32,373 nt of DNA from Paramacrobiotus richtersi (GCA_034698045.1 JAQGAU010000271.1:1-32373); one strand, 5' to 3'. Positions 11,501-22,289 are shown, counted from the stretch's first letter. Notes: generated by a model from the sequence alone, not told the origin. Numbers and translations: made by a program.

Positions 11501-13244
11501 GTTCATAACTGAAATAGGGATCTAATACTGCATTCAAATTGTCACAAGCACTTTCTGGCATATTATGCTGGAAACATTACGATTTTTTGTCTGGATATTC
11601 CTAACGCTTCCGGATAGCCTAACTCATAGCTTTAACGACTTACCTCTTCTGGTCGCTACAACCCTGTACTAGAAACTATGAGGCCCAAAACGAATTCGGG
11701 GTTTGTTTGTTCTGTGCCATACAGCCGAGTCATTCCCATCAAACCAACTTCCGGGCAAAACCCATCTAAAATCTGAACCATCCCTAGCGCCGTATCCAAT
11801 GGTCAGAGTAGCTCGGACTTGAGACGAAAAAGAAAATAGATATTTTTTATGACCAACCACCTGTTTGGGTTCGACACGGATTAGTGCAATTTGGTGGTCG
11901 GGAAGCGAATTGCTTATCCATGTCATGACTCATGCCCACAAGTTGCCACAGCGGTACGGGAACAGTTCATGCTGAGCAGCACAACACCCTTTAAAATAAG
12001 CTTTATTTGAATTTGGCATTAGTTAGATCCATGCTTATAGTTCATAGCTTCCGGACCGTCCACGGGCGACGATATACTTTCGCATCATAAGAAATGCAAA
12101 CGGGACTGTGAGAAATTATTTCTGGAACTAACGAATGAAGCTTCTGCAAGTGCGGACAAGTGCAGAAGAATTCTGGACGAAGACATGGAGCTGCATCTGC
12201 AAAATGTCCTGAAGCTGGAAGAGCACAAGCGTGAAAGAGATCTGCAGTTGAATGAGGAACTTAAAGCTATTCAGGCTTCGATTGATACTGTATCCGAAAG
12301 AATGAAAAACTGCCCTCTCGAATTGAATGAAAAGTTAAGGCAGCTGGAGCTTGTCGAAGCAAGAATCCCGCTTGAAAAGGAAGCAGAGCAGCTAAAATTC
12401 CGAGCAGAAGCAGCCGAGCACAAATGCGGCGTTTTGGAGCTGATGTTACAGCATATGCGGAAAATGCGCTCTCAGTTTGATGAAATGATCACACACGAGG
12501 ACCAAGGCTCTCCGAGGCAGGCTGTGCAGGAGATGATGGATGATGTGTGTAATCAAATATCCCAGATCTTTGCCTCCACAGATGACGACGGCAGAAACTC
12601 ATTGCGATCTAAAGTGATGGGACTGGCTCAAACTGTATTGGTTGACCTGATCACTGAGGGCTCACCTGGAATTGCTAAAACATGGGGCGCCGTTTTGGTT
12701 CTCTGTAAGGAATAAATCAAACATTATACAGAACTTTCTTAGCATCCAGTTTTTCGATCCAGGCGAACAACCTTGCTTTTAGCATAGCCTGCATGTGACC
12801 TTTCTTTAACCCTTTAGTGAATGCAGGATTACAATTTGGAGTTATTTTTGTGCAAGCCTCTTCCACTCCCGTTTTATTTAGGCATAGCACTTGTACGGTA
12901 CATGCCAGTACAGTGGCCAAAATTACGAGGTGCTGATCACCCGAAAGATATTTTTCGGTCTGTTCTTCAACTGGACGATAAGGAAATCGATGAGGTCGTG
13001 GAACTATCAGCGAAACTATGTACACACCACGAAAGGGTAGCCCGTGATGCCATAAGGCTACTGCTGCAGTACAGAGGGTCGCGACCGGGTGCTTCGCGAT
13101 ACAGTAAGAACTTGTTCTTCAGTTCTAGTTTTTTCAAAGAAGGGGTCATAACATTTGCCACATGTTTAGAATTTGCTGAAACGACTGAGCAAGAAACGAT
13201 GATCGTTGGTAGCATTTTCGGCATACTTTCTGCAAACTATGGAT
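2582..13244 (+). CDS. Atlastin/GBP-like GB1-type GTPase, multi-exon gene
   Basis: Exons chained by phase and GT-AG sites: 2582-2770, 4997-5254, 5307-5403, 5487-5587, 7961-8257, 8505-8702, 8765-8821, 8922-8993, 12092-12704, 12882-13244. Seen: P-loop GFTGKFRTGKST (residues 41-52), a switch-I-like TGCTQGIW near residues 92-99, the G3 motif DTQG (111-114), and LVRD at 193-196, which matches the GB1-family RD guanine-specificity motif. SITVFN and INKHF...LMPK align with conserved atlastin blocks (SIQVYNLSQN; the C-F-LLPHPG region). Exons 6-8 (MSPRFFADISENFKQQV; MNEATLKTAVGKAVELYRTNMYQ) match the helical middle domain. Family knowledge: GTP-driven dimerising membrane GTPase. Weak points: the exon 5 end (a strong donor at 8103 gives the wrong phase, while reading through to 8257 keeps frame), missed exons in the 3.1-kb intron 8994-12091, and a 3' end that may lie beyond 13244. 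Confidence 0.78.
5698..5822 (+). repeat. GGTACT hexanucleotide microsatellite, left arm
   Basis: About 17-20 consecutive GGTACT units with some variants (GGTTCT, GGTCCT, GGTTAT), inside the left arm of the fold-back element. The opposite arm (6187-6255) carries a shorter, more degenerate complement (AGTACC/ATTACC), so the arms have diverged in repeat number since insertion. Confidence 0.9.
6187..6255 (-). repeat. AGTACC/ATTACC hexanucleotide microsatellite, right arm
   Basis: Complementary counterpart of the tract at 5698-5822 in inverted orientation. It is shorter and more substituted. Confidence 0.85.
6557..6748. mobile_element. Tigger/pogo-like MITE, 192 bp, in GTPase intron 4
   Basis: Terminal inverted repeats CAGTAAAAC...GTTTTACTG are flanked by TA on both sides (6555-6556 and 6749-6750), the signature of Tc1/mariner-superfamily insertion. 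The length is almost identical to the element at 9380-9570. The CAGTAAAACCTGT-type terminus is characteristic of pogo/Tigger-derived MITEs. No open reading frame of transposase type is present. Confidence 0.8.
9380..9570. mobile_element. Tigger/pogo-like MITE, 191 bp, in a GTPase intron
   Basis: The ends CAGTAAAACCTGTAACTTTG and, on the other strand, CTGTAAAACCTTTGTACTTTG pair as imperfect terminal inverted repeats of about 26 bp. TA flanks both sides (9378-9379 and 9571-9572). Repeated GAACA/TGTTC words inside the arms resemble the sub-terminal repeats seen in the other two copies (2251-2429, 6557-6748). It is non-coding. Confidence 0.85.
10685..11042. repeat. Imperfect fold-back element or MITE with about 120-bp arms
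   Basis: The left arm contains TTCAAACTTGCATG followed by AAAAATGC (about 10758-10780); the right arm contains its complement CATGCAAGTTTGAAAGG (about 10939-10956). Pairing continues outward to ATATTGCGAAATCC on the left and GGAAAATCGCGATAT on the right, and inward to GAAGAT / ATCTTC. Substitutions and small gaps show that it is old. I could not define a target-site duplication. Confidence 0.55.
12092..12704 (+). CDS. GTPase exon 9: predicted coiled-coil C-terminal region
   Basis: About 204 codons. It opens with a charged Cys-containing helix (KCKRDCEKLF...), then a long heptad-like stretch rich in E, K, L and Q (about residues 40-150 of the exon), consistent with the helical effector/stalk domain that follows the GTPase domain in GBPs and atlastins. 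At 12705 there is a GTAAGG that works as a donor in phase 1. If it is not used, translation continues four codons to TAA at 12713-12715, and that stop overlaps an AATAAA at 12711-12716. Both outcomes are plausible, giving a short or an extended protein. Confidence 0.7.
12711..12716 (+). terminator. AATAAA polyadenylation hexamer overlapping an alternative stop
   Basis: AATAAA overlaps the TAA that ends the read-through form of GTPase exon 9. It lies only about 165 nt before the proposed exon 10, so cleavage here would compete with splicing. Confidence 0.4.
12882..13244 (+). CDS. Probable GTPase exon 10, C-terminal extension of unknown type
   Basis: The acceptor CCCGTTTTATTTAG precedes 12882 with a good pyrimidine tract, and its phase (two bases completing a codon) matches the exon 9 donor at 12705 exactly. 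The joined sequence crosses GAVLVLCIALVRY, a short hydrophobic stretch of marginal membrane-anchor length. The exon then encodes an acidic helical block (SVLQLDDKEIDEVVELSAKL) and a second hydrophobic segment (GVITFATCLEF...GSIFGILSANYG) before a GTAAGT donor at 13245. I do not recognise the domain. If it belongs to the GTPase, it occupies the position of the membrane hairpin in atlastins, but sequence similarity is not evident. It could be a separate gene. Confidence 0.5.
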
Positions 13245-14257
13245 GTAAGTGCGTATCTAAATGTAACTGTTGACGCACAAAGAACATCCAGTCATCAACT
13301 GCGGTCGAAACGCTGTGTATTTTCAATCCCAGCCTTCGTCCAGCGTTTTTAAAAATAGCAGGATCGAAGGAAAGAAAGTATCAAGTAAATTAAAAACGAA
13401 ATAAATTAGTATGACCTAGGACTACGGCCCGTAGTCTACGGGCCTAAAAAGCGCTATCATCCATGTAGTTATGTAAATCTTATACTGTATGAGGGATGAA
13501 TGCTGTAAACTAATGCTACAGATTTGCGTTCAGTTTGTTATCAGCGAGACTGCAGTACGGTGCTTATCAATGTCCACAGCAGCAAAGAGAGTGATCGTAG
13601 GTTGCGTCATTCCAAATCACTATCAGTAAAATCACTTCACCGGGCTGGCCATCAGCGGCCATGTTAGAGCGGAAAATCAACGGGCCAGTAATTTTAAATA
13701 ATCACCAGACCGAACAAGGTTGGTTTTGACTTTTGCGTCGAGTAGAGCAGGTTTCATATACCAGAAAACATATTTTCTGCAGCGCAGAAACATAGAAATG
13801 GATTAGGGACGTCAAAATGAAGAAATCGGTGACGTATGGCCAGAACAGCATAACAGCAGAAACGCCAAACAGGCCCTGAACAGGGGAGTTGCTGCGCACC
13901 ATTGCGTTTGCCATAGGCCACATTACTGATTAGCGTAGTCCATGCTACAGCAATGGGCGAAGACGTAAACAAACCATCGAAGAAATTCAGCTATCCGGCT
14001 TCCAGCACCGTAAAAGCCTTTGCAAACCTTGTCATTCCAAATGAAACAAGATAATTTTAGCAAAATTCAAATTTCTGGAACATTTCCCGATGCTGGAAGC
14101 AGGTAGGTGAATTTTTTCGATAGTTTGTTTACGTTTTTATACTCCGTCAATAACTTTTCAACCCATACTGATGTGTAGTTTTGCCGAGGGACTGATGTAC
14201 GACGTCAACCGTTGTACGCTGACTAAAAATCGAATTCAGCAAGCGGCAACAACGTTA
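13245..14257. other. Non-coding stretch with an inverted repeat
   Basis: No coding exon is supported. The small open frames at 13702-13972 on the minus strand lack motifs and splice support. The only structure is the inverted repeat at 13963-14134. Confidence 0.4.
13963..14134. repeat. Inverted repeat with 48-nt arms
   Basis: The left arm 13963-14010 (ACGTAAACAAACCATCGAAG ... GCTTCCAGCACCG) pairs with the complement of 14088-14134 (CGATGCTGGAAGC ... TCGATAGTTTGTTTACGT), with few mismatches around a 77-nt loop. It is probably a small fold-back MITE. No target-site duplication was identified. Confidence 0.65.
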
Positions 14258-14689
14258 TTATGCTATCGTAATGTGTTTTAATCTACTGAGAGAACTGGTG
14301 AGAATTTTGACTATTTCTTCCGAAATGCAGGCGTTACAATTTGGTTCCTGGATAAATATCCGGAAAGCGCCCCAGTATTCCATATCATACCGCCAGCCGG
14401 CAACGAAAACGAATCCATCATAGATGCAAACGGACGGGTGCATTTGTCCCGTCTTTTGGACTGGAATCCTGTAAGAGTAAATCTGCTGCGAAGTATCAAA
14501 CCGTACGATAAGATTGTCCCAAACTGTTTGCAATGTCAACGCTGCATTGTTTAAGGCAAGTGGCCGGTGTGAAGTTAGTCTGAAAAAGGTATCACATTGC
14601 ATACGAGTACTGTAAGTCATTAACCAACAGACGGAAATTATAAACACAATAATTAATTTAGTGTTATGAATGGTACATAGCTTTCGCAA
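14258..14689 (-). CDS. Possible exon of a secreted or membrane protein, unrecognised
   Basis: An open frame of about 143 codons contains a strongly hydrophobic segment (KLIIVFIISVCWLMTYS) near its start, then a soluble-looking region with aromatic residues and four Cys. This looks like a signal peptide plus domain. However, there is no ATG upstream of the hydrophobic segment in this frame; the first in-frame ATG lies inside it. A real gene would need an upstream exon to supply the start, and I could not find one. The protein family is not recognised, and the frame may be fortuitous. Confidence 0.25.
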   Translation of the reverse strand: MRKLCTIHNTKLIIVFIISVCWLMTYSTRMQCDTFFRLTSHRPLALNNAALTLQTVWDNLIVRFDTSQQIYSYRIPVQKTGQMHPSVCIYDGFVFVAGWRYDMEYWGAFRIFIQEPNCNACISEEIVKILTSSLSRLKHITIA

Positions 14690-15084
14690 ACGAGCTAGTT
14701 TAGCTCTTTGAGCTCAGGGCTGAAGCTTGACGAATTCATACGATTGTAGCAAAACAGCAACGATTCAACAGCAGTGTCTTTATCCATCCAGCCGATCTAA
14801 TCCAAACTCATCCTGTAGAGCCCACCCGGCGAATCGTATTATGGTCACGTTCGTGAGCTCGAGAAGCCGTGAGGCAACAGACGCTGAAGCGAGAACAAAT
14901 GCGTGAGGGGATTCTGCAGGTCAAGAAACTCAGTTGAGGTAAAACGGGTAAAGTCTGGTCTGTGGAACTTTAGTAAAATACTTGAAGTAATAATTAGTAG
15001 TAGACTTGGTGACTGTACATGACCGAAAGAGGATGTCAGCTCGGCGAGCGGTATTGCCGGTGAGCGGTCATGCTGGCGAGCGGT

Positions 15085-15215
15085 CTTGCCGGCGAGCGTC
15101 TTCCCGTTGAGCATCTTGCCGGCGACCGTCTTCCCGACGACCGTCTTCTTAACGACCGTCTTCCCGGCGACCGGCTTTCCGGCGACCGGCTTCTCGGCGA
15201 CCGTCGTTTCGGCAG
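15085..15215. repeat. 15-nt minisatellite (CGGCGACCGTCTTCC-type)
   Basis: Roughly eight or nine tandem 15-nt units vary around CGGCGACCGTCTTCC. Because the period is a multiple of three, both strands give five-residue repeats (AGKTV-type on minus, FPATV-type on plus), which explains the apparent open frames at 14845-15276 (minus) and 15086-15304 (plus). I see no independent evidence of coding. Confidence 0.75.
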
Positions 15216-15482
15216 TTCGCCGGAAATATTTGTTAAATGTTGAAGAGTTCGTGTTGCGTGCTGTTTGCTCTGACATTGAAACGGTGTATTGTAGGTGTAG
15301 ATAGTAAAGTATCGTGTATTTATGTTGGATACATTAGAAGAATTATTACTGTCACAGCAGATTTACAGAAGCCATTTTAGTCATAGTGAATCGACAAACT
15401 TCGGCGTTTTGCTCTAATTAACTTATGGGCTGATTATCTTTAATTATTAGTATTATTTATTATTAATTTATTATTACATTAT

Positions 15483-16590
15483 CGACCGAAGCGAAGCGAA
15501 GGTCCTCTATACTCAGCTCAAATGGATCTCGATTGTCTGTCCGTCATTCCGTCGGTCGGTCACTATTATTACTTATTTTTAAATATTTATTATTAATATT
15601 TAATATAATAATAATTACTAATAAATTTTATTATTATTTTATATTATTGTTTATTAATATTACTGATTTTTAATGTTTATTCTATAAGTTTGGGTTGGGT
15701 TGGGTTAAGTAATTCTATAATAACTTTATATTTCTCTATAACGAAGTAATTCTATAACAATGTTATATTGAAAAAATCCCTGCCTATGTACGTACAGTGC
15801 TTCCTTCGCTATTTATCATGTATTACTTTACTTATTTATTTATTTATTTTATTATTTGTGTGTTAGTTATTTATTACTTTAAATTACCGAAGCGGAGCGA
15901 AGGTCCTCTGTACTCAACTTAAATAGATCTCGATGCAGATCCTTCATTCGGTCGGTCAGTTGGTTACGATTATTTTTTATTTTGTTTATTTTTAAGTAAC
16001 AGTATAATATCATAATTTCTTTATTAATAGTGATATATACAATGTATTCTGGTTATTGCTTATGATACTGTCACCAGAGTATTGGACAAGTCAGTTTTGA
16101 AAACTCGCGAGCAGAAATGCTTTTCACTGGCTGATAGTTGTTTTCAAATGATTATTTCCGATTTTAAAAAAAGTATTTTTGGCAGCTTACCACTGGCCAT
16201 TCGGAGAACAACCAAATAAATTTCAATGAGAAGGCTACAATTGATAGGTGAAAACCTATCAATCCTATCAATCAAACGTATTGAATTTGTAAACAAAACA
16301 TCCTTCTTGTTAACATCGGGGGCATGTCAAAAATTATCTAACTGATGTCAAAAAATTATTACCTGTGTTGCCCTGGATGAATTTTAGTGACAAAAATTTT
16401 TAAAAAGCAATATTTTTCCTACCACAGTTTAAAATTCGTATTTCTTCTGGTATATGGGCTGGTGGTTTAGGTATTAAAACCATAATTATGTTTATACTTA
16501 CTTCCTTCGCTTCGGTAACGCAGTGCCCGCAATCAGCGAATGCACATTCCTAGTTAATTCTTTATACTGAGATAACACAGTGCTAAAGAT
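15483..16590. repeat. AT-rich interspersed repeat, ACCGAAGCGAAGCGAAGG family, copy 1
   Basis: The head phrase ACCGAAGCGAAGCGAAGG followed by TCCTCTATACTCA occurs at 15484 and again, slightly changed, at 15889; a similar unit is at 25539. After AT-rich filler, the reverse complement CCTTCGCTTCGGT appears at 16503-16517. It is followed by AGTGCCCGCAATCAGCGAA and TGCACATTCCTAGTTAA, which are matched at 26410-26446. The two loci are therefore copies of one mobile or dispersed repeat with a terminal-inverted-repeat-like GCGAAG motif. No coding capacity was seen. Confidence 0.65.
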
Positions 16591-18525
16591 AACTCCAGAG
16601 AGTTCCGGAAGGATCCGTGTAATCAAAGCCAACCCATTCGGCTTGCATCATATTTCCTTTCCTAAAATCCCGGGTGAAACTGTTCGGCCCTCTGATATTA
16701 CGGACCTACAAACCTCCTGAAATTCGGTTCTAAAAGTTTCGGAAATCGAGTTCAACAATTTCGGAATCTGCTAATCAGAGTGATCTAAATATTTCAAAAA
16801 AAGTAACTCTGGAAGTCCTTCTAAAATGGTTAAAAACTGTTACAGGTTTGACTCAAGCCCGTGAACTACAATTTTCAAAAGTGTATTACGCAAACGTATC
16901 TTTCCAGCGAGCGACAATGTAAAACTAAAACAAACATGAGTTTCAATGACGGACGCTAGTTAAAAAACAGCACAAACCAATAACAGCAGTTACACGTTAA
17001 AAGACAAAAATACGTCTTCTAGTTCCTTGCAGTGTCAACCGTGAACTACACATTTACCACAGGATGAAAGCCTAGTATGTACATGGTCGACTTTGCTTCA
17101 CTTTTCAAGGCAACAAGTCACAAGAAGAGAGTATATTGTATCATGATAGTAACTTTCTTGCAGCAGTTTCAATACAATTCGAAATCACAGCAGGCTAGTC
17201 GATACCAGGTCTGAAATCACCATAGTAAAAGGTCTAAAAGTCTGACCTGGATTTTATGAAAGTGTGTCAAAATAAGGTCATATTTTAAATTATGAGGTCG
17301 TATACAAATATTTTTGTTTGAATATATAAGCTTTCGTCAATTATTTGAGCTGTATATCCAGGCCCACTAATGCGATTTCCGCTGCTTAAGTCGGCTTGTA
17401 CTCTCATAATACTTCTATAGAAGATATTCCGTGCCGTAGAGTTCGCATAGACCATAAGCAAGTCAAGCACAAAGCTTTGGCAACTTAATTTGACAATGGT
17501 CGATCGAATCCAGTGCACAGCATTTTGGTTTAATCTTATAAATATCGTAACAACTCTGAATCACATGGTGTTCGTTTTTATGGCGTCCCGGCGATCGTTT
17601 TCCGTACTGAGTATTCGGCCATCCGGCACCCGGCGAGAGTATAAATCACCGGCGAACCGGCATCCCCGTACTTAGTACAAGCATAATACCAGGGGAAGGG
17701 TATCTATGCAACATTACTGTTCCACAGACCAGACATTGCCGTAAAACGTACTCCGGTGGAATTTCTTCTCCCTGGGCAGATTAGCGGGCCCTGAAGAAAG
17801 TGTGCGTCGAACATTTTTCCCGTGGGGACAGGTTTAACTCTCGCCCCTGTCAGGCGCGCTGTCGGCATACAGTGAGATGTTTTTGCAGTGAGGGTGCGCT
17901 ATTGGCCGTTGCATTGCGTGAACGAGAGGAACTGAAACACAGTTTTCGGTCGAATCGGCCGACTGGAGAATCTGTTTTATAATGCCGAGACCTGCGTGCA
18001 TGCCCGCCCCTCCATCATATTTCTTTTGACAACTTTCCGATTGAGATGCGTATCATACATCGTCCTCGACAATACGCACGCAAGCAAAATGTACGTGTGC
18101 ACGAAACGCTGCTGCAAAGGAAACAGAACAGTCCCTAATAAAACTTAACATTTAGCTAAAGCAGCTCAAATTTCTAGGCGAAAGACAAACGGATTTTGAT
18201 AGCCGAGTAACGCAAGCAAGTTTCCACAGTCACCCTTGGGGCTCGCGCCAGCCGTCAGCTACGTAGTCAGTCCAAATTATTTTCCACGAACGCAGTCAGT
18301 AACTGTCGGTACTTTATTCAGAAAACCGGACCGGAGAAAGTTGGACCTTTTTCTCATGAATTTTCAAAGAATTTGTTCCAACACAGTGACCTACGAACAG
18401 AATTATGTGAACTCCAACTTCATACCATCTTGTGGTTGTGGCATATGGCCTGGCCTGTTGACATCAACGTTGACAACGTAACACTTATACCAACACATAT
18501 TCGCAGTGTCCGTGTTTGATTGCAG
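16591..18525. other. Stretch with no supported gene
   Basis: Short open frames (17285-17675, 17800-17982, 18236-18481) show no recognisable domain. The frame at 18236-18481 lies just upstream of the ubiquilin-like exon and could be part of that gene, but I found no phase-0 donor linking it. Confidence 0.35.
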
Positions 18526-19806
18526 GAATCGTCTGATTTGCTGGAGTGTTGTTTCATTATGAAAACGTTTTTTGCGGGTCAGCATCCACTCCGTACAACA
18601 GGCACAAATGAAATCACCACCGACGAACCCGCAATCGGAACTAACGTAAACGGTAATATCGAAAGATGTTTATCCTTCATCGGGACGATCGAACAGAAAC
18701 TCATGCAGCTACAACAACAGCATCAAATTCATCAAATGATTCAATCAATTGAGCAATTGCTAACTAGCTTTGCCGATTGCGATAGTATCGAAACACTATT
18801 GCAATGTTCCGAACGTGCCGAAGGTGAACGGTCGCAAAATGACCCAGCAGGTAAGTCTGCCTTTCAAACACATCACAAGACGCGATTGATTTTCCTAAAT
18901 ATGAACAACTAAAATCTGGACAAAAACCATAACTTAGGCAGTCAAAGCGTGAGAAGTGTGCGCACTTTCTAATTATGAATGTAGCCAACCATGTTCTCTT
19001 GATAAAAAAAATTAGCTCAGCATGTTAAAGTTTCTGAATGGTTCACTTTTAGACAGTAATGTTGAGTGCTTTCAGTTACTCGGCAGTGCTGAGTCAGCAG
19101 TGCACTTTTTGGCAAACCAGAAGTAAAATTTTTTATCTGGTAATGCAGGGTATGTAACGGTATATTAAATTATTTCTGCCATATTGTGCTGTGTACTGTG
19201 GCTGTCCTAGAAGCCGCCAGTCCAGTTCAAGACCTAAGCGTGAACCACATTCTGCATATTGTCTCGTTTCCAACAATGACCGGTCGAGCAGCTGACGCAG
19301 TGGAGCAAGCATTCGCAGGCACTCCGATGAATCAGTTCATAAATAATCCTCGGTTGATAGACCAGGCTTCAGCGCTCGTGGAGAATCACGACTTTCCTGG
19401 ACTGATTCTCGATCCTCGGAGCACCGCGGCACTGCAAGCACTTCAGCAATCTTGGAAGGTCTTGAATGAAATAGCACCGTCCATATTCCCTCCTGACTTG
19501 ATGGTGTCACTTATGCTTGCGGCTGATAGAACGCCCACTAACTGGGAAGAAGCCAGGCCGACAGAGAGAGGAATAGTAGGAACTTCACGCATTTCAAATC
19601 GGACTCTGGTTACACAGAACCAGCAACGGAGAGAGATTTCATCCTCACATCCAGCTGATGATGCCCTAGAGGAGCTCTTCCCACAACAACACGAAGAGCT
19701 GCAGTCCATGGGCTTTACAAACCGGGCGCGGAATCTAAGGGTCCTTCTGTCTACAGGTGGGGACATCACAGCCGCCCTGTATAAGTTGCTCGACGAAGAA
19801 CCTTAG
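18526..19806 (+). CDS. Ubiquilin-like protein, C-terminal part (two exons), 5' end not found
   Basis: Exons 18526-18850 and 19211-19806 join in phase 1 across a 360-nt GTAAGT...CCTAG intron. The second exon contains NPRLIDQASALVENHDFP and DPRSTAALQALQQ...EIAPSIFP, matching the STI1-like and 'NPRAMQALLQIQQGLQTL..EAPGL' region before the C-terminus of ubiquilins. It ends with a UBA domain (ELQSMGFTNRARNLR..LLSTGGDITAALYKLL), the hallmark MGF..R..NL..L..TGGDI.AA of ubiquilin UBAs. Family role: ubiquilins shuttle ubiquitinated clients to the proteasome via an N-terminal UBL and C-terminal UBA. The first exon is Gln-rich and helical. No UBL-coding exon was recognised upstream, so either it lies in unrecognised exons or this is a shortened paralogue. 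No disabling change was seen. Confidence 0.75.
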
Positions 19807-20242
19807 GGGAAAGAAGACTGTAGTATCGTAAGATGTGTTTGTGTGCTTTATCGATTACCTACTGTTTGTTAACCATGGTTGCCTTTGACGGCGCTGGTTG
19901 TTCAAAAGCGACTGACCGCGTTACGTGTATGTATGTATGTGCCGGCGGCGTGCCGCAGCACTTTCACAAATATAGCATCAACTTAAGGGTTTTAATCCAA
20001 CGAGTGCAAGTTTTGGTGCCCGTTTAAACTGCAACATGTACCTTTTGATAAGGTACGGAATCGGTACTACCGATTGCGCAGGTACAATGCGTACCCTTTG
20101 CAAAATTCATTTGTTTGGCATACAATATGGAAAAAACATAGCAACACAGGCACTGATAGAAGGCTATTCCTGTAAACACATAAGTGAACACATAGACATT
20201 GAGTCTCCTCCAAGGTTCGCAGGAGGAAAAGGCCGGATCGAA

Positions 20243-20355
20243 TCGATGAACTGGTACAACTGGCACATAGGTATATTTCAAAAGTTGGCGGATGGGTGCA
20301 ATGCGCGTGCTATTGGACGTTGGTGGCGTTCATCGCCAGTGAGAACCTCACATAA
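20243..20355 (+). pseudogene. Copy A: last-exon remnant of the secreted-protein family
   Basis: The sequence encodes DELVQLAH at its start and VAFIASEN before TAA (20353-20355). It aligns with the terminal exon of copy B (DELVQLAH ... VASIACEN, stop at 23662-23664). The middle has a 4-base insertion and a compensating loss, so the frame slips and recovers. No upstream exons of the family were found before it, so this is the 3' remnant of a deleted tandem copy. Confidence 0.55.
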
Positions 20356-20655
20356 GGCCACAGCAAGCAGACGACAGTGAGCTTAGAATAGTTTGTTTTC
20401 TTGTGCTATCTGTAAGTTTAAAAACATCTCTGCAGAATTGTCGCATGCGCAAGGCATTCAACTGCACAATGGTGCGCCGCGATCCTCTTTGGCCCCATTG
20501 TACACTGACCTGTTCATCAAACAATGAAAAACCTTTGGAAGACCATTCTTAATGAGAAAGTTTTCCCGATTTGGGACTGCGAGATGCCAATCGACGTCTT
20601 TTCGTCCAGGAAGACTAACTACCTAACCAAATCTTGAAAAACTTAGAAATAACGA

Positions 20656-20703
20656 AATAAATCCGAAAAAACACTGTTTAAAACACGTTTTTTTGGATTT
20701 ATT
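20656..20703. repeat. Short hairpin, 17-nt arms
   Basis: AATAAATCCGAAAAAAC (20656-20672) pairs with GTTTTTTTGGATTTATT (20687-20703) with one mismatch and a 14-nt loop. Likely a small fold-back relic; function unknown. Confidence 0.6.
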
Positions 20704-20790
20704 CAATTATTTTCGAACTATTTTAAAATTTGTTCTGGTTTCGACCGGATGTTGAAGTCCCAGAATACTGGGTTGTTCGCTCTTGTGACT

Positions 20791-20819
20791 TAATAATAAT
20801 AATAATAATAATAATAATT
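20791..20819 (+). repeat. AAT trinucleotide microsatellite
   Basis: About nine AAT units in perfect tandem. Confidence 0.9.
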
Positions 20820-21394
20820 CGCGACCATACGGGACTTATGGTATTATTATATGTAGTCTACTGAAATCACGAATGCACAGTCAGCACGTTGAACAATATC
20901 CCACTGGCGCCTTCAATACGGCTATAATTCTGTTCATGAACCGATTTGTTTTGCAAGACCTCCGGGGAAATGGCTCCTAGAGCCACAGTCGCACGTTCGT
21001 CCAACGGGACCCATTTGAGGTGAAGTGTCGGCCCGTAACTGTCGGGATGGCGATATCGTCGGTTATGGTCTACAGAGCGGAATTGTTTCACTAGACCGGT
21101 GTTTGGATCAGTCTGTTGCTTTTGCTTTTAATGATTTCTCTAGCAGTCCACATATTTGACAAAACCTCTGTTCTGTTGCTTACTCTATTGCTTATTAGTC
21201 TGTTGCATATTCTTGGAGGTGTATATCGTACACCGGTGGATATAACGACAGTGTTAGGAGCTTTTTATTCGTGTTGTTTCATTGTACCTGCAAATGCGAC
21301 GGACATTAAGACAAGAAACAATAATAAAAAAACTCAATAGCCACTCAATTTGTTGTCTGACATACGCAACATAGCCTAATTTCTTTACTGTCCG

Positions 21395-21545
21395 CCGTAT
21401 AAAAGATATACTACTGTGCATTCAGCAGTTGTCCGCTCACATGTTCTGACACGGTTTCGGTTTTACAGTTCGATGGCAGTGTTGCCGGTAAGCCAACAAA
21501 GACAATAAAGACGCAAAAGTAAGAGAATAAAAAGTCTGGCTTTCT
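21395..21545 (+). promoter_or_regulatory. Conserved promoter/leader region of copy B
   Basis: About 150 bp upstream of the copy B start codon is alignable with the region upstream of copy D (30780-30990): CCTAATTTC, ACTGTGCATTCA, GTCYGCTCACATG, TTCTGACAC, GACAATAAAG and AGAATAA appear in the same order. Copy B carries a TATA box (ATAAAAG near 21401) about 17 nt before ACTGTGCATTCA. Conservation across paralogues suggests a shared core promoter and 5' leader rather than coding sequence. Confidence 0.5.
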
Positions 21546-22289
21546 CGTGCATGTTACCGTTTGGCAACTTGTCGCACCGGTAGACATTATGGTATTTTCT
21601 TGGTTAGGAATTCCATTCCTGTCGGTTTTCGTCGTTTTCGCTACACACCGGCAACAAATTCCCCCATTTATCCTGAACTTCCTCTGGATTATGTCCATCC
21701 AAGCAAACCAAAGCAGGCACCTGGCGCGGCGGATCCCGTCAGTTACCTTCCGGCAAGCGTTACGGCTAAGAGAACATTTGATGGATTTTCAGGTAAAACT
21801 AATATCTCGTTTCCGTTCTGAGATATTTAGAAACATTATAACAAACTTCACCTTCAACAAGGAATGACTTGAGCAAGTGCAGTTTTTGGCGGAAAATTGG
21901 GAAAGATCCAAACTGCGCGCAGCCTATGCGTCGAACCAGACTTTCGCCAAAGAAGGAATGATCATCATTGGCAAGACCATCGGCAACTAGTCAGTGTATT
22001 TTACGTGAAAAATGTTCACTGATGTTGAGCACGGTTTCGGATTTCGAATATTACCATGCAACACTAGTCACTCGCGGAGTAGCCGTACAAGAATTTAATT
22101 GATACAAATCTCAACTTTTAATTTTGTATGTAGTTTCGATTACTGGAAACCGGAGGCGGGACAGATGTTTGGAATTGGCGATTTAAGTGTTAATTTGGAT
22201 ACATTATGGAATTTCCAACCGGAGGGACGTGTCCTTCAAGTTCTAATGGCGTGAGCAACGAAATTAGTCCGTTTAAAGTATAAATAATT

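Larger units (their letters stand above)
8994..12091 (+). other. GTPase intron 8 (3.1 kb)
   Basis: It runs from GTAAGA after 8993 to CATAAG before 12092. It contains the MITE 9380-9570 and the imperfect fold-back 10685-11042. I found no additional exon that fits phase 0 to phase 0, but one could be hidden. The open frame 10923-11324 overlaps the fold-back and is not called. Confidence 0.5.

Noticed and set aside
14845-15304. Overlapping repeat-rich open frames on both strands (AGKTV and FPATV repeats)
   Set aside because: The 15-nt minisatellite keeps any frame open; nothing outside the repeat looks like protein.
16240-16265. Small perfect hairpin (TTGATAGGT stem with GAAA loop)
   Set aside because: A 9-bp stem is expected by chance in a window this size, and nothing nearby suggests a function.
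18236-18481. Upstream exon of the ubiquilin-like gene
   Set aside because: No UBL-domain similarity and no phase-0 donor leading to 18526.
20867-21091. Minus-strand open frame of 74 codons before copy B
   Set aside because: Composition looks somewhat protein-like, but no family, start context or splice partner was found.
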